From assembly GCF_029227915.1 (NCBI RefSeq), contig NC_079875.1:19709001-19773000 (forward strand): a stretch of DNA of 64,000 bases. Reading direction: 5' to 3'. Source of the DNA: Hydractinia symbiolongicarpus. Taxonomy: Eukaryota > Cnidaria > Hydrozoa > Anthoathecata > Hydractiniidae. Shown piece after piece: positions 1 through 10,201 of the stretch. Each line of letters starts with the position of its first letter. Within the stretch, counting starts at the first letter, position 1. The notes beneath the pieces are model-generated. The model was not told where the DNA came from, did no database searches, and saw only the letters and a program-made list of their open reading frames with translations. The translations under genes were made by a program, and so were the position numbers.

Positions 1-1110
1 ATTGAATCTCTTCCAGCAGTGCTAGACTGATATTGCACGATACTTGAAACAAAATCCATCAGTGTAATATATATCTTTATATATATAATACTACTATATT
101 ATTAAATAACAAATATACATATTCAGATGGTCATAATAGCACTCAGCTGTAGCATAACAATGATTAACCCATGACCTTTTTTTGGAATACACAATACACA
201 AAAACTTTTAGCTTTAATTATATTAAACAAACCTTGTGAATAATTTAGAAAATGAAAAGAATAAATGGTGGTGAGGTAATACTATTGCATATTTCGTACA
301 TGTTGTGTCAATGCACACTATGCATTTTTTTCTGATGTTTTAGTGTGGTACATGGCATATGTACAAAGTTGTTATGGCCTAAGGCCAAAATTTGAGATAA
401 AAAGTTTAACAACTACTAAGCAACTGGACAAACTGAAGATTTCGGAAGTTAACCAACCAAGGTTTAACTTGGATAATTCAAGAAACAACTTTCAAAACAG
501 TTCTTTTAAAAAACGAAAAGTTCTTTTTCTACTATTAAAGTGCAAAAAAGCAAGCGTAAAGCAACACCTGGTAAAATACACTTACAACTTCAAAGCAACT
601 TTGAGGCTAAATATAAAATATTAATAATACGAAGTGTGTTTGTCTGTGTGTCAAAGGCAAAGTAGTCAGGTTGCTGGCGGAAAAGAATTGGGGGTATAGG
701 AACAATGCGCAATCAAGTAAAACAGGTAAGGTATTACCCCTGATGACAAAATATAACATGTTGTCTAATTTGTAAACACTAAAACTGGTTTGTTTTCGGG
801 TGGATAACAATTTAACTAACAACGTCATCAAAGATAGTAGTAATAATTTTTTTTCTTAATTTTTAAAAACTAACTGAATGAAGGAGCATTAAAATACAAT
901 GAAATTTGATATATAAGTCATATGATTAACATTTTTATTTAAGAAGATATAAGCTTTTAAAATTTTCTTAGTGACATCATTAAGGTTCTAAGGGTACGCT
1001 TTAAATTTTGGGTAGACTTTGATTAAACAAAATAAATAAATATACAATAAAAAACTTTTATGTATTATATTTTTTATAAAAATATACATAATAATTCTTT
1101 TTTAACACCG
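1..1110. other. AT-rich noncoding flank
   Basis: Very AT-rich DNA with short tracts such as ATATAT near position 70. Short open frames on both strands have low-complexity composition and no recognisable motif. I see no gene, RNA or element boundary here. Confidence 0.5.
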
Positions 1111-1260
1111 TCATATATTATCAACATCATAATCTGGGTCATCTAAGTCATCCTCATCAGAGTTGTCTGATTCAGTTTGATTTTCACATATTTCACTGCA
1201 GCTGCATAGATCAGTACATGGAAATCTATGTAGCAGGCAAATACAAGTGGCTCATTTTCA
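1111..1260 (-). pseudogene. Decayed Cys-rich/acidic C-terminal coding fragment
   Basis: One minus-strand frame ending in a TGA at 1111-1113 encodes a cysteine cluster (FPCTDLCSCSEICEN) followed by a strongly acidic tail rich in Asp, Glu and Ser. Cysteine clusters followed by acidic tails occur at the C-terminus of several invertebrate transposon-associated proteins. No start codon and no conserved upstream region are visible, so this is probably a relic. It could also be a chance open frame. Confidence 0.3.
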
Positions 1261-1838
1261 TGCGCTTTTCTTATAATGATATAAACTGTGGACCAACATA
1301 CGGGGAAGGTGGCATCAACATCCATTAATTACATTATACATACATCAATAATCGTGTCCATCAATGGCCATGTGATGATGGCATCATAAAATTTCCATCC
1401 AATGCTGGTTTAACCATTGAAGTAATGTACAAAACACATTTGCAATGACACACAATCAGTTTATGATTGGTTGATTTCGATCCTCATCTGGCCATAAATA
1501 GTATAGGCAGAGAAACTCATATGAATAGTATTTCCTAACAGCTTCCAGAAATATATGGCTACCTGCACTTCGAAAAGTGAATATGTAGAAAAAAGTGCAA
1601 AATGGTTTGAGACAAACATAACAAAAAGCGAACTTTAGAAAAAGAAACGTAACATAAAGCGAACTTTCAGGAAAAGGAAAGATTTTAATCAATCTATCGC
1701 CTCCATCTGGGTCCATGAAAAAATCTAATAACTTTAATTGCTGTGATCTGGTTGGTTGATTTCGATATAATGTCAACCCCATTTGCACGTTTTATTACCA
1801 CTGAAATAAATATATACCACACAAATATTAAATAGTTG

Positions 1839-2053
1839 CTTAAACTCACACATAAAAACTTATCATTGTAGAGTACAGTTCTATTGCTGTAGATAGGACA
1901 AAAGTTACAAAACATTTATATATAGCAATAGCTGAAAATATATACAAGCATGAAATGAAAGTAGAACACATATATAATATAAGCAACAACAAAGCCAAGG
2001 TAATAACACATCTCTATATAATATTAATAAGCGTGAACAAAATATATATATAC
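1839..2053 (-). repeat. Direct repeat B2 of the DIRS/Ngaro element
   Basis: A 215-bp stretch repeated at 2335-2549 with a constant offset of 496 bp, no gaps and only about three substitutions seen. Ngaro and PAT elements end in split direct repeats arranged B1-A2-B2. On the minus strand this would be B2, the outermost copy. Confidence 0.7.
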
Positions 2054-2334
2054 ATAGCATAGCTCACAACGTAAAATATGTGAAAACATAGAGGTATATA
2101 TAATAGCAGCAGGGAGGGAGGAGGAAGAAAAACTGCTAGAACTGAAAAGGAAAACCATGAGGCAACTGCAGCTTAAATACTAGCAAGACTGCTGACCAAA
2201 ATATATGCTGCTGACCAGAAAAGGCACATAGGTAAATGGTGAACTAACTATGGGCAATACAAACTAGAGTACTGTAGGAAGAAGATCTATATATGTGTGC
2301 ATTTAAACACTCATAAATATATATTTATGAGTCA

Positions 2335-2549
2335 CTTAAACTCACACATAAAAACTCATCATTGTAGAGTACAGTTCTATTGCTGTAGATAGGACAAAAG
2401 TTACAAAACATTTATATATAGTAATAGCTGAAAATATATACAAGCATGAAATGAAAGTAGAACACATATATAATATAAGCAACAACAAAGCCAAGGTAAT
2501 AACACATCTCTATATAATATTAATAAGCGTGGACAAAATATATATATAC
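2335..2549 (-). repeat. Direct repeat B1 of the DIRS/Ngaro element
   Basis: Inner copy of the 215-bp direct repeat. It follows the RNase H coding region on the minus strand, and the open frame of RNase H runs into it as a nonsense hydrophobic extension down to 2401. The segment 2054-2334 between the copies would be A2. Confidence 0.7.
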
Positions 2550-2569
2550 GATAATATATATATGATAAT

Positions 2570-4030
2570 AAGTGTTGTCTTGAATGAAGACGTGATATGT
2601 CGTCAGCAAGGACATTCTGAGCACCAGCTACATGGAAAGCCTTCAAACGAAAATTGAAGGTAGCCAATAACCAAAACAACTGACGTAAATAATTCATCAT
2701 AACAGGGTGATGGGTAGTTCCTTTATTAAGCACAGCAACAGCAGCAGTATTATCGCAGAAGACATGGATAGTTTTGTTCTGCCAAGTGGGAGCCCAGCGA
2801 ATAGCAGAAAGAACTACACACAGGGCTTCCTTAAAATTAATATGCAAAGAGGCAAGAGGGGAATGGTCTACCCATAGATGAGAATAGAACCAATCACCCT
2901 CAAAAAAGGCACCAACAGCGTCAAAGCAAGCATCAGTTTGCGGACTGGTAATAGGTCTTTGGTCATAGAAATCGCATTGTCCATTAAACACACCCAAGAA
3001 CTGATCCCACCAAGCTATATCCCTGTGAAATTCGAGCGTCAAGCGACACTTCAAGGCAGAGGAAGACAAGGTGTTCATCAGATCCAGGACACGTCTCAAG
3101 AACGTTCTACCACCATACACGACTTTACAATCCCAATTTAGGCGACCAGCAAGACGTTGCAACTCTTTCTCTTTCTGCTTGGTTAAAAAATGTGACACTA
3201 CTTCCCTCAATGCATCCAGTTTAGCAGGTGGAAGAGAAAGGGTAAGTGACACAGTGTCAAGCAGAATTCCAAGAAAAGTAAGTTGCTGGCATGGAGGGAC
3301 CAACTTAGCAGGGCTAAGCTGAAACCCTAGCCCAACAAGTAATTTACAGAGTGTGTTATAGGCCTCATAACATTCAGTCTGTGTTCGGCCAATAACAAGA
3401 AAATCATCTAGGTAGACAATAACGAGAGGAAAACCTTGTCTTAGCATCATACGACGAACAGATTGTGTAAGGCGATGAAATATTCCAGGAGCACTTCGAC
3501 CTCCAAAAGGAAGTCGAGTATCGACAAGATATGAGTATTGAGTGCTTCCAGAAAACCGCCATTTTAGACCAAGCGCAGCATAGTTTGATGGATGAACAGG
3601 TACTGACCGATATGCATGGCGTAAATCAACCTTGGCCATAAATATCCCTGTTTGATCATAGCACAGGCATCATCGATAGTTTGAAATTTTTGTTTTTCAA
3701 TATCAATGTATGTATTGACACCCTTTCCAACTGGCATGGAACAGTCATGTATAATGCGTAACTCGTCAGAGTCAGGTTTGGGGACAGTAAATCAACCTTG
3801 GCCATAAAATATCCCTGTTTGATCATAGCACAGGCATCATCGATAGTTTGAAATTTTTGTTTTTCAATATCAATGTATGTATTGACACCCTTTCCAACTG
3901 GCATGGAACAGTCATGTATAATGCGTAACTCGTCAGAGTCAGGTTTGGGGACAGCCCCAAGAGCACTGACAATGGTAGGTTTACATTGAGTAAGAACATA
4001 GTTACCAGTTTTAACTGGTGGTGACAGTGT
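2570..4030 (-). pseudogene. DIRS-type reverse transcriptase and RNase H (main part)
   Basis: Copies the element RNA into DNA. The minus-strand frame shows the DIRS block before the active site (VPKPDSDELRIIHDCSMPVG), then MAKVDLRHAYRSV, the YLDDF catalytic box (VIVYLDDFLVIG), and an RNase H region with CFDAVGAFFEG, KEALCVVLSAIRW and VFCDNTAAVAVLN, ending near GAQNVLADDISRL. The gene is broken: a 166-bp tandem duplication disrupts it around 3621-3953 with a one-base difference between copies, its N-terminal part is 4.1 kb away across a LINE, and no tyrosine-recombinase domain follows. RNase H appears complete up to its last helix. Family identification is firm; activity is excluded by the breaks. 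Confidence 0.8.
3621..3953. repeat. 166/167-bp tandem duplication inside the RT gene
   Basis: The block starting GTAAATCAACCTTGGCCATA occurs at 3621-3786 and again at 3787-3953. The copies are nearly identical; the second has one extra A (CCATAAAATAT against CCATAAATAT), which changes the reading frame. It duplicates the coding segment before the RT active site. Confidence 0.85.
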
Positions 4031-4031
4031 A

Positions 4032-4244
4032 AATCATCGTAAAGTTGTTATTTCAGATAATCTTTGCCCAGCTTATAAAGCCCTGTTGGGAATGAGCAGT
4101 CAATTATATCACGAAGGTAGAATTGCATCATCTTGGTCTTGGAAGGGTAATGTTTTTATTAAACCAAATATAACAGATGAACCTTTTAAAATTTTTCACG
4201 TAAGCGACTTAGATTATTATTATGACGATGTTTCCTTGGAATAA
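4032..4244 (+). pseudogene. LINE ORF1, C-terminal remnant
   Basis: The first frame of the LINE opens at its truncated 5' edge and ends in TAA at 4242-4244. It encodes about 70 residues with the pattern ISDNLCPAYKALL, LYHEGRIASSWSWKGNVFIK and an acidic end. This resembles the C-terminal domain of ORF1 proteins in which an RNA-binding region is followed by an (R/K)-S-x-W-x-W-x-G block. The N-terminal half is absent, lost by 5' truncation. Confidence 0.55.
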
Positions 4245-4286
4245 GGGTAAATTTTTAAACGTGTCTTTTTCGCGCCAAAAAAAGGC

Positions 4287-4319
<33 letters not shown>

Positions 4320-4592
4320 CGTTCACTCGATTTAATAATTTATTTATTTATTTATTTTTGCGCGCTTGCTTGCTGAATCGGTCATAATAATCAATTTTCA
4401 CTCCCCTGTAGTTTATCATCTTGTCTAGCTTTTGAAACGCTAAACACATCTTTTGACACATCCCATTGTCATTTTGTGTGTTGTGTCATTTCCTGCTTGT
4501 TTTCGTCTGCTCTCATACGTGATTATCTTGTTTCTATAGGCTTGTTGATAATTTTTGTGTGATATTTTTATGTTCTGTGTGTTCACTTAAAA

Positions 4593-7500
4593 ATGATAAA
4601 TTTTCCGTGTGGTGTCTGTGGAAAGTCTGTTAATTCAAATCATAAGGCTATTCAGTGTGATATTTGTAAATTCTGGATTCATATTAAATGCAATGGTCTC
4701 AATGCTGATGATTATATATCTCTCCAAAACTCTGATGAACTTTGGTTCTGTTGTAAATGTATCAACAAAATTCTCCCCTTTGGCTCAACAACTCCCCCCT
4801 TAGTTTATGACAAGAGTCTTTCCTCTATGGAAATGAAAAGGTTTCTCTCCCAGCTCAACTCTATTGAAATCAACGAGGTCCCCCATCCTGAAACCATGGG
4901 TGGTGTCAACTGCAAATATTACGATCCAATTGAATTCTCTGCCCTTCAAGTTAATTCTGATAAATTCTCCCTTTTTCATATGAATATCGCCTCTCTGTCT
5001 AAACATATTGATGAACTAAAGATTCTGTTAGGTCAACTTGGGCATGACTTCAGTGTTATCGGTATCACTGAGACCAAATTCCAGACTAAAATCCCACCTA
5101 TTAACTGCGATCTATCGGGTTATTCCTTCACGCACACACCTACTGAAGGTGAAAAGGGTGGTGCTCTTTTGTACATCCCTAATCACTTGCAATTTATTGA
5201 ACGTCCCGACCTGGATACTCTTGCATATAAAAGCAAGGAGCTTGAATCTAAATTCATTGAAATTATACGGGCCAAAGATAGAAACATGATTGTTGGATGC
5301 ATCTACAGACATCCCTCGATGTCTGTTGATGAGTTCAACAATCATTTTTTATTGCCTCTTCTTGAGAAAGCGTCTTCAGATAACAAGTCTATCTTCCTCC
5401 TTGGAGACTTTAATATTGACCTTCTAAAGTCTGAAACAGTCAAAGAAGTGTCCGATTACATCGATATTACTTCGCAATTTAACTTACTCCCGCATATAAT
5501 TCTTCCCACAAGAGTTACTGAAGTTTCTAGCACGATTATTGATAATATTTATTTTAGTTCAGCCAAGTGGGACACTGTGTCTGGTAATATTATAAGTTCA
5601 ATATCTGACCATTTCCCTCAGTTCTTAGTCTTAAAAAACTTGTCTGCAATCAATCCTTTGCACACCTCTGATGATATATTTGTTCATGATTGGAAGAAAT
5701 TTCATCACAATGACTTTCTCACCGAACTTCACAATAAAAATTGGGATGATATCCTACAATTGAATGTAGATGATCCCAACTTATCGTTTAACAATCTTTA
5801 CAATTGTATCAACAGTCTATTGGTCAATCATGCTCCTCTAAAAAAAACATGCAACAAAAAAAGAAAAAAAAAATCCAATCCTTGGATTACTAATGGTATC
5901 CTTACCTCAATAATCAAAAGAGACCATCTGCATAAATGCTTTTTAAGAGAGAAAGATCCACTTTTAAAGTCTTCCTTGCTAGAGAGTTTTAAAAAGTACC
6001 GCAACAAAATTGTATCTCTATGTAGAATGAGTAAGAGTAATTTCCTCAATAAATATTTTAGCAATAACCAAAAAAATATTGGCAATATTTGGAAAGGGGT
6101 TAAAAATATTATTTCTGTTCGTTCTTCTGTTTCTGCTTCTCCCACCTGTATGAACATTAATAACTCTGTTGTAACTGATCCAGTGACAATTGCTAATTCT
6201 TTTAATGATTACTTTGCTTCAATTGCAGATAACATCAGAATGAATATCCCGTTCACTCGAAAACATTTCTCCTCTTTTCTAAAAAATTCTACTTCTAATT
6301 CGATGTTTCTTTCACCAACTGATGATTTAGAAGTACTGCATTGCATTTCTTCCCTTGACCCTGGTAAATCTTCTGGGCCATTCAGTATTCCTGCCCATAT
6401 TTTAACTCTTGTTAAATCTGAATTATCTATACCACTTTCAAAACTTATTAATTTGTCTTTCACAACTGGTATTTTTCCTACAAACCTAAAAACTGCCAAG
6501 ACCATCCCTATTTATAAAAAAGGGTCCAAATTAGAATTAACAAATTACCGACCTATATCCTTACTCTCAAATATTGATAAAATATATGAAAAAATCATAT
6601 ACAAACGAGTGTATGGTTTTCTCGAAGCAAACAACGCCCTCTACAAGCATCAATTTGGCTTTAGGAAAAATTACTCGACTTCTCAAACACTTCTGAACAT
6701 CTCTCAAAAAATTATGGATGCTCTTGATAAAGGAAATTATGCATGTGGAGTGTTCATTGATCTTCAAAAGGCTTTTGATACGGTTGATCATGAAATTTTG
6801 CTTAAAAAGCTTTTTCACTATGGAATTCGTGGTACCCCACTCTCACTATTTAAGTCTTACTTAACAGGACGTCAACAGTTTGTATCCATCAATGGAAATA
6901 TATCAACTAGTAATCTTATCAGGCATGGTGTCCCTCAGGGCTCTGTTTTAGGACCTCTTTTATTTTTAATTTATATTAACGACCTGCATTGTTCAATTAA
7001 TTTTTCTTTGGTGCATCACTTTGCTGATGACACCAATCTCTTAAACTTCAGTAAATCTTTGAAACAACTGGCCAAACAAATGAATTTTGACCTCAAGCTT
7101 CTTTGCCATTGGCTCAATGCCAATAAAATTTCTCTTAATGCTAGTAAGACTGAGTACATTGTTTTTAAACATACACGGAAACCTCTTAATTACGATTTTA
7201 GGCTTTTTATCAATGGTAAAAGGCTCATACCTAGTAATTGTATTAAATATCTTGGTGTTCTATTAGATTCTGATTTAAGCTGGAAGTCTCAGATCAATGA
7301 TACTGTTGCCAAGCTCAAGAGGGCCAATGGAGCTTTAGCTAAACTTCGTCACTTTGTGCCTTTAAATGTTCTTATTCTAGTTTACTATGCCATTTTTCAT
7401 TCACACTTGCAATATTGTAATCAAATTTGGGGTCAGCCAAACAGTCTTGATGTTAATCGTATTACTGTTTTGCAAAATTTTGCTATTAGACTCATGTCTT

Positions 7501-7862
7501 TTGAATCTCAAAGAGCATCATCCAGTCACCTGTATGGTAATCTTGAGCTCCTCAAATTCTCTGATATTGTCAAATGTCACAATATTCTATTTTTACATAA
7601 ACTATTTCATGAAAAATTGCCTGCTTCTATCCTTAATACATTTGCGGTTGACTTCACCCATGCTCAAGGCACTCGGGCAGAGAAAATTGGTTTGATCAAT
7701 CTCCCTACCTTTAATACTATTTCTTTTGGTAAAAACTCAATTAGATTTAATGCCATTAATTCCTGGAATAAATTGCAGTCTTTAATGACTAGAAAATTTG
7801 TCTCCCTTGATTATTTTAATCTTAGAAGTGATCTGAAAAAGTACTTTGTTTCCTCTTACTAA
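4593..7862 (+). CDS. LINE ORF2: PHD finger, endonuclease, reverse transcriptase
   Basis: Multidomain protein of 1089 residues that nicks target DNA and reverse-transcribes the LINE RNA at the nick. Residues 6-57 form a PHD-type zinc finger (CGVCG, CDIC, WIHIKC, FCCKC). Residues about 125-350 are an exonuclease-endonuclease-phosphatase domain with FHMNIASLS, GITETKF, YRHPS, GDFNID and SDHFPQF. The reverse transcriptase spans about 610-900 with NYRPISLLSNIDK, FIDLQKAFDTVDH near 721, HGVPQGSVLGPLLF and the FADD catalytic box at 810-813. The frame is open throughout and starts with the ATG 348 bp after ORF1. A PHD finger fused ahead of the endonuclease is the less usual feature. A second, broken relative lies at 47985-50946. 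Confidence 0.92.
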   Translation: MINFPCGVCGKSVNSNHKAIQCDICKFWIHIKCNGLNADDYISLQNSDELWFCCKCINKILPFGSTTPPLVYDKSLSSMEMKRFLSQLNSIEINEVPHPETMGGVNCKYYDPIEFSALQVNSDKFSLFHMNIASLSKHIDELKILLGQLGHDFSVIGITETKFQTKIPPINCDLSGYSFTHTPTEGEKGGALLYIPNHLQFIERPDLDTLAYKSKELESKFIEIIRAKDRNMIVGCIYRHPSMSVDEFNNHFLLPLLEKASSDNKSIFLLGDFNIDLLKSETVKEVSDYIDITSQFNLLPHIILPTRVTEVSSTIIDNIYFSSAKWDTVSGNIISSISDHFPQFLVLKNLSAINPLHTSDDIFVHDWKKFHHNDFLTELHNKNWDDILQLNVDDPNLSFNNLYNCINSLLVNHAPLKKTCNKKRKKKSNPWITNGILTSIIKRDHLHKCFLREKDPLLKSSLLESFKKYRNKIVSLCRMSKSNFLNKYFSNNQKNIGNIWKGVKNIISVRSSVSASPTCMNINNSVVTDPVTIANSFNDYFASIADNIRMNIPFTRKHFSSFLKNSTSNSMFLSPTDDLEVLHCISSLDPGKSSGPFSIPAHILTLVKSELSIPLSKLINLSFTTGIFPTNLKTAKTIPIYKKGSKLELTNYRPISLLSNIDKIYEKIIYKRVYGFLEANNALYKHQFGFRKNYSTSQTLLNISQKIMDALDKGNYACGVFIDLQKAFDTVDHEILLKKLFHYGIRGTPLSLFKSYLTGRQQFVSINGNISTSNLIRHGVPQGSVLGPLLFLIYINDLHCSINFSLVHHFADDTNLLNFSKSLKQLAKQMNFDLKLLCHWLNANKISLNASKTEYIVFKHTRKPLNYDFRLFINGKRLIPSNCIKYLGVLLDSDLSWKSQINDTVAKLKRANGALAKLRHFVPLNVLILVYYAIFHSHLQYCNQIWGQPNSLDVNRITVLQNFAIRLMSFESQRASSSHLYGNLELLKFSDIVKCHNILFLHKLFHEKLPASILNTFAVDFTHAQGTRAEKIGLINLPTFNTISFGKNSIRFNAINSWNKLQSLMTRKFVSLDYFNLRSDLKKYFVSSY

Positions 7863-8152
7863 TCCTTCCTGAATTGTCAGACTTGGCCATTTGTTTCCCG
7901 CATGGTTGTTTATCATTTGACCCACTTTTATGTGTGTGTTGTTTTGTGCGTCTCGTATCGTTTACTGTAATTGTCCAAGGGTGGCCATACCCTTTGCCTT
8001 AGCTTTATGCTATTAGGTATGGTCTCCCTTCAATAGCATTATATATTTTAATTTTGTTACCCTGACTAATTATGATATTTATTTTCTTTTTCTTTATATT
8101 TATTTTCTTTTAATTTTAATTGTATATATATAACTGCTATTGATAAATAAAA

Positions 8153-8180
8153 TATCTATCTATCTATCTATCTATCTATC
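8153..8180 (+). repeat. (TATC)7 LINE tail
   Basis: Seven TATC units ending exactly where DIRS sequence resumes. It marks the 3' end of the LINE. Confidence 0.85.
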
Positions 8181-8377
8181 TTAAGTTCATCCAGCTGAGT
8201 AGCTTCTACTTTCATATGAGCTGTAGGACTGGTAACAGAAAAGTAGTTATTCATTTCGGCAGGCAATAAATCAGAGTCCTTAGGAAGAAGCTGAAAACCA
8301 CAGTGAATTCCATTAAGGAGGAAGTCACGATCTGGGTCTTCAGCCAGTTCATTGGTCCATAAGTCAACATTAAGAGG
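8181..8377 (-). pseudogene. DIRS RT, N-terminal fragment between the LINE and the Polinton
   Basis: This 197-bp island encodes on the minus strand PLNVDLWTNELAEDPD, then LNGIHCGFQLLP and ATQLDELK, the typical start of a DIRS-type RT domain. Its right edge is the Polinton target duplication and its left edge the LINE tail. Its frame continues beyond the Polinton at 25782-25805 and beyond the LINE at 4030, which shows that both elements entered the same gene. Confidence 0.75.
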
Positions 8378-8378
8378 A
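8373..8378. repeat. Polinton target-site duplication, left
   Basis: AGAGGA directly before the left inverted repeat. The same six bases follow the right repeat at 25782-25787. Confidence 0.85.
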
Positions 8379-8732
8379 CACAATGAAAGTGGAGCTCTCT
8401 AGGACACTTTCGACTTATCGCCGTTTTTCACTCAAAACCCCAATTTCAAGGGTCTGAGACAGCACTATTTCCTCGCTATATTGATCCTCTGCGCAAAGGG
8501 TCAATACCGCGGGCAATTACCGCTGTGCTGCAGCACTCTCGTACGAACGCAATGTTATCACCCTGGTTAGGGTCACAACATAAAATAAAATGTCCAGCGT
8601 CCCAGAAAATTTTCCAACATATAATAAAGCAATGAGTTTCTTTTGAAATGCAATTAGTAAATTATATAGTGCTGTCTCAGCGCCAGTAGCAGCAACACGT
8701 GATGCTCTTGCAGAGAGACTGCAGAGTGTGCG
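8379..8732 (+). repeat. Polinton terminal inverted repeat, left
   Basis: Begins CACAATGAAAGTGGAGCTC and matches the reverse complement of 25427-25781 with only scattered substitutions. It includes about 210 bp of noncoding end sequence and then about 140 bp coding for a protein N-terminus shared with the polymerase. In this copy, codon 19 of that frame is TGA (8644-8646) where the right copy has AGA. Homology fades after the GCAGAGTGTGCG block. Confidence 0.92.
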
Positions 8733-9432
8733 AGACACTGTTACTTTTTATTATAACAGGGCGAGGGAGCAAATTGGTGGACGGACGACGCTGCACGATG
8801 AAGTCGAGATTGTTAAGCTGTGCAAAGAATCTGGTACGACAGATAATACAGCTAAAAATGACTTTGAGAAAGACATTTTTAAGCTAATGAATAATAGCTT
8901 CTTTGGCAAGACCATGGAAAACGTTCGCAAGCACCGTGACATCAAACTGGTGACAACGGACTTTAATTTACCTCTACGAAATGCAGCTAAAAATGGTCAC
9001 ATAGAGATGGTTAAGATTTTTAAAGAGTGGGGTGCGACAGAATTTGATTGGCCGATGGCACTTGCAGCTAAATATGGTCATATAGAGATTGTTAAAATGT
9101 GCAAAGAGTGGGGTGCGACAGACTTTAATTGGGCTCTACGAAATGCAGCTCTCAATGGTCACATAGAGATTGTTAAAATGTGCAAAGAGTGGGGTGCGAC
9201 AGACTTTGATTGGGCCATGACACTTGCAGCTGAAAATGGTCACATCGAGATTGTTGTATTGCTGCGTGGTTTTGATGTCATTCATGATGAATTGCTGCGG
9301 CATCATCACAAGCGTAATTTTTATGCAAAACTATGGAATGAGGTAATGCCAGTGGCGTGGCATCCGGATCGATATTGGAATTGGTGTTTAGATGAGGAAG
9401 AAAAGCGCGAGATATCTAAATTATGGAAGTAA
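8590..9432 (+). pseudogene. Ankyrin-repeat protein with a captured polymerase segment
   Basis: Reading in frame from the ATG at 8590, the gene shares its N-terminus with the polymerase through the inverted repeat but meets TGA at 8644; an open frame of 234 residues restarts at 8728. That frame has about four ankyrin-like repeats of the form NGHIEIVKMCKEWGATDF, similar to those of large DNA viruses, and ends in a WHPDRYWNWCLDEEEK tail, also virus-like. Between the N-terminus and the repeats, codons at 8851-8960 are nearly identical to the polymerase motif-B region (KLMNNSxFGK, at 22382-22491 on the opposite strand). Ankyrin proteins usually bind other proteins; the partner here is unknown. The gene may still be expressed from 8728. 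Confidence 0.75.
8851..8960 (+). repeat. 110-bp inverted copy of polymerase motif B, in the ankyrin gene
   Basis: Nearly identical (about seven differences seen) to the reverse complement of 22382-22491. It is in frame in both genes and encodes the same peptide block around MNNSxFGKTMENVRKH. Confidence 0.9.
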
Positions 9433-9482
9433 TGTCCAGCATTTTGATCCTGGTTGAGGTTTAAAAAATCTATAATAAAGAG

Positions 9483-9821
9483 ATGCCTTTCCTATCTGCA
9501 GAACAATTTGATGCCTTGAAATCAGAACACGAGAGCAATATGAAGTGGCGTGATGTTCCCTCTGGAATCATATTCAAAATTGAGTATGTTGAAGAGATCA
9601 AGACCAAAAAAGGTGATGCAACTGTCATCACATTGATCGATTGTGATGGTGAACGATTTCAAGCATGGGCAACGAGTGTACTGAGAGAAGCTTTGATAGG
9701 TCGAACAGGTCAGATGTTCATCAAATCACAGGGAAAGAAACAATCTACGAAGAATCCTGGTCAATTTTACTATGATTACGACCTTGTGGAAGTGATAAAC
9801 GAAAAAAGTAATCTTTTGTGA
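9483..9821 (+). CDS. Putative OB-fold-like small protein
   Basis: 112 residues, starting at an ATG five bases after TAATAAAG. The central part alternates short hydrophobic strands (GIIFKIEYVEEIKTKKGDATVITLIDCDGERFQAW, abridged here as positions 29-63) and then has basic residues near FIKSQGKKQ. This layout resembles small OB-fold proteins met in Polintons and related elements, where single-stranded DNA binding is suspected. I do not recognise a family with certainty. It sits between the ankyrin and SAP genes on the same strand. Confidence 0.5.
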   Translation: MPFLSAEQFDALKSEHESNMKWRDVPSGIIFKIEYVEEIKTKKGDATVITLIDCDGERFQAWATSVLREALIGRTGQMFIKSQGKKQSTKNPGQFYYDYDLVEVINEKSNLL

Positions 9822-9874
9822 CTGGAGACAGTCACAAAAATAACGAAAGCCTGGCGCGGTTCACACATAAACAA

Positions 9875-10147
9875 ATGGACAAACTGCGACAAGAAGCTAA
9901 AGCCTAAGGTCTCAAAGGGTACTCTACGCTGAAGCGAATAGACCTTATTGAAGCCATACGCAAGGTCAAGTATAAGGATGCGTCGACACAAACGGACGGA
10001 CCGTACTGCGAGCCTTGTGTTAAAATTGCATGGCAGAAAAATCTTGAACAATATTTGAAGGATCTCGCTAAAAAACAGCGACGTGTCGTACATGATGGCG
10101 ACTTGGTCATAGATCAAGATACGGGAGAAGTGATCGAAATTGTGTAG
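9875..10147 (+). pseudogene. SAP-domain protein with an early stop
   Basis: A 91-codon frame starting MDKLRQEAKA and ending in TAG at 10145-10147. The first 29 codons match the SAP helix-extended-loop-helix pattern (L-x-EAK-x-GLKGYS-x-L-x-x-x-DLIEAI), a DNA-binding module frequent in Polintons. Codon 11, within the motif, is TAA (9905-9907), so only a tiny peptide or a product from a later start is possible. The rest has a C-x-x-C pair (YCEPC) and a basic helix. Coordinates rest on my own translation. Confidence 0.7.
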
Positions 10148-10201
10148 GTGATCTAGTGTTTTGAACAATACACTAGATCTACGAATAAGCAGGTGGAGAC
10201 T

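Larger units (their letters stand above)
4031..8180 (+). mobile_element. CR1-group LINE, 5'-truncated in ORF1, ORF2 intact
   Basis: Non-LTR retrotransposon inserted in the DIRS RT gene in the opposite orientation. It holds the 3' end of ORF1 (4032-4244), a T-rich spacer with a run of about 32 T (4288-4319), an uninterrupted ORF2 (4593-7862), a 290-bp 3' untranslated region and a (TATC)7 tail at 8153-8180. The TATC tail in place of poly(A) fits CR1/L2-like LINEs, which end in short microsatellites. No target-site duplication is evident; the flanking RT codons remain in phase if the last C of the tail is counted as target. The intact ORF2 suggests recent insertion. Confidence 0.85.

Noticed and set aside
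1456-1788. A 110-codon minus-strand frame ending in DEDRNQPIIN
   Set aside because: No family match; it contains two copies of a short phrase (GGTTGATTTCGAT) and looks like repeat-derived chance coding.
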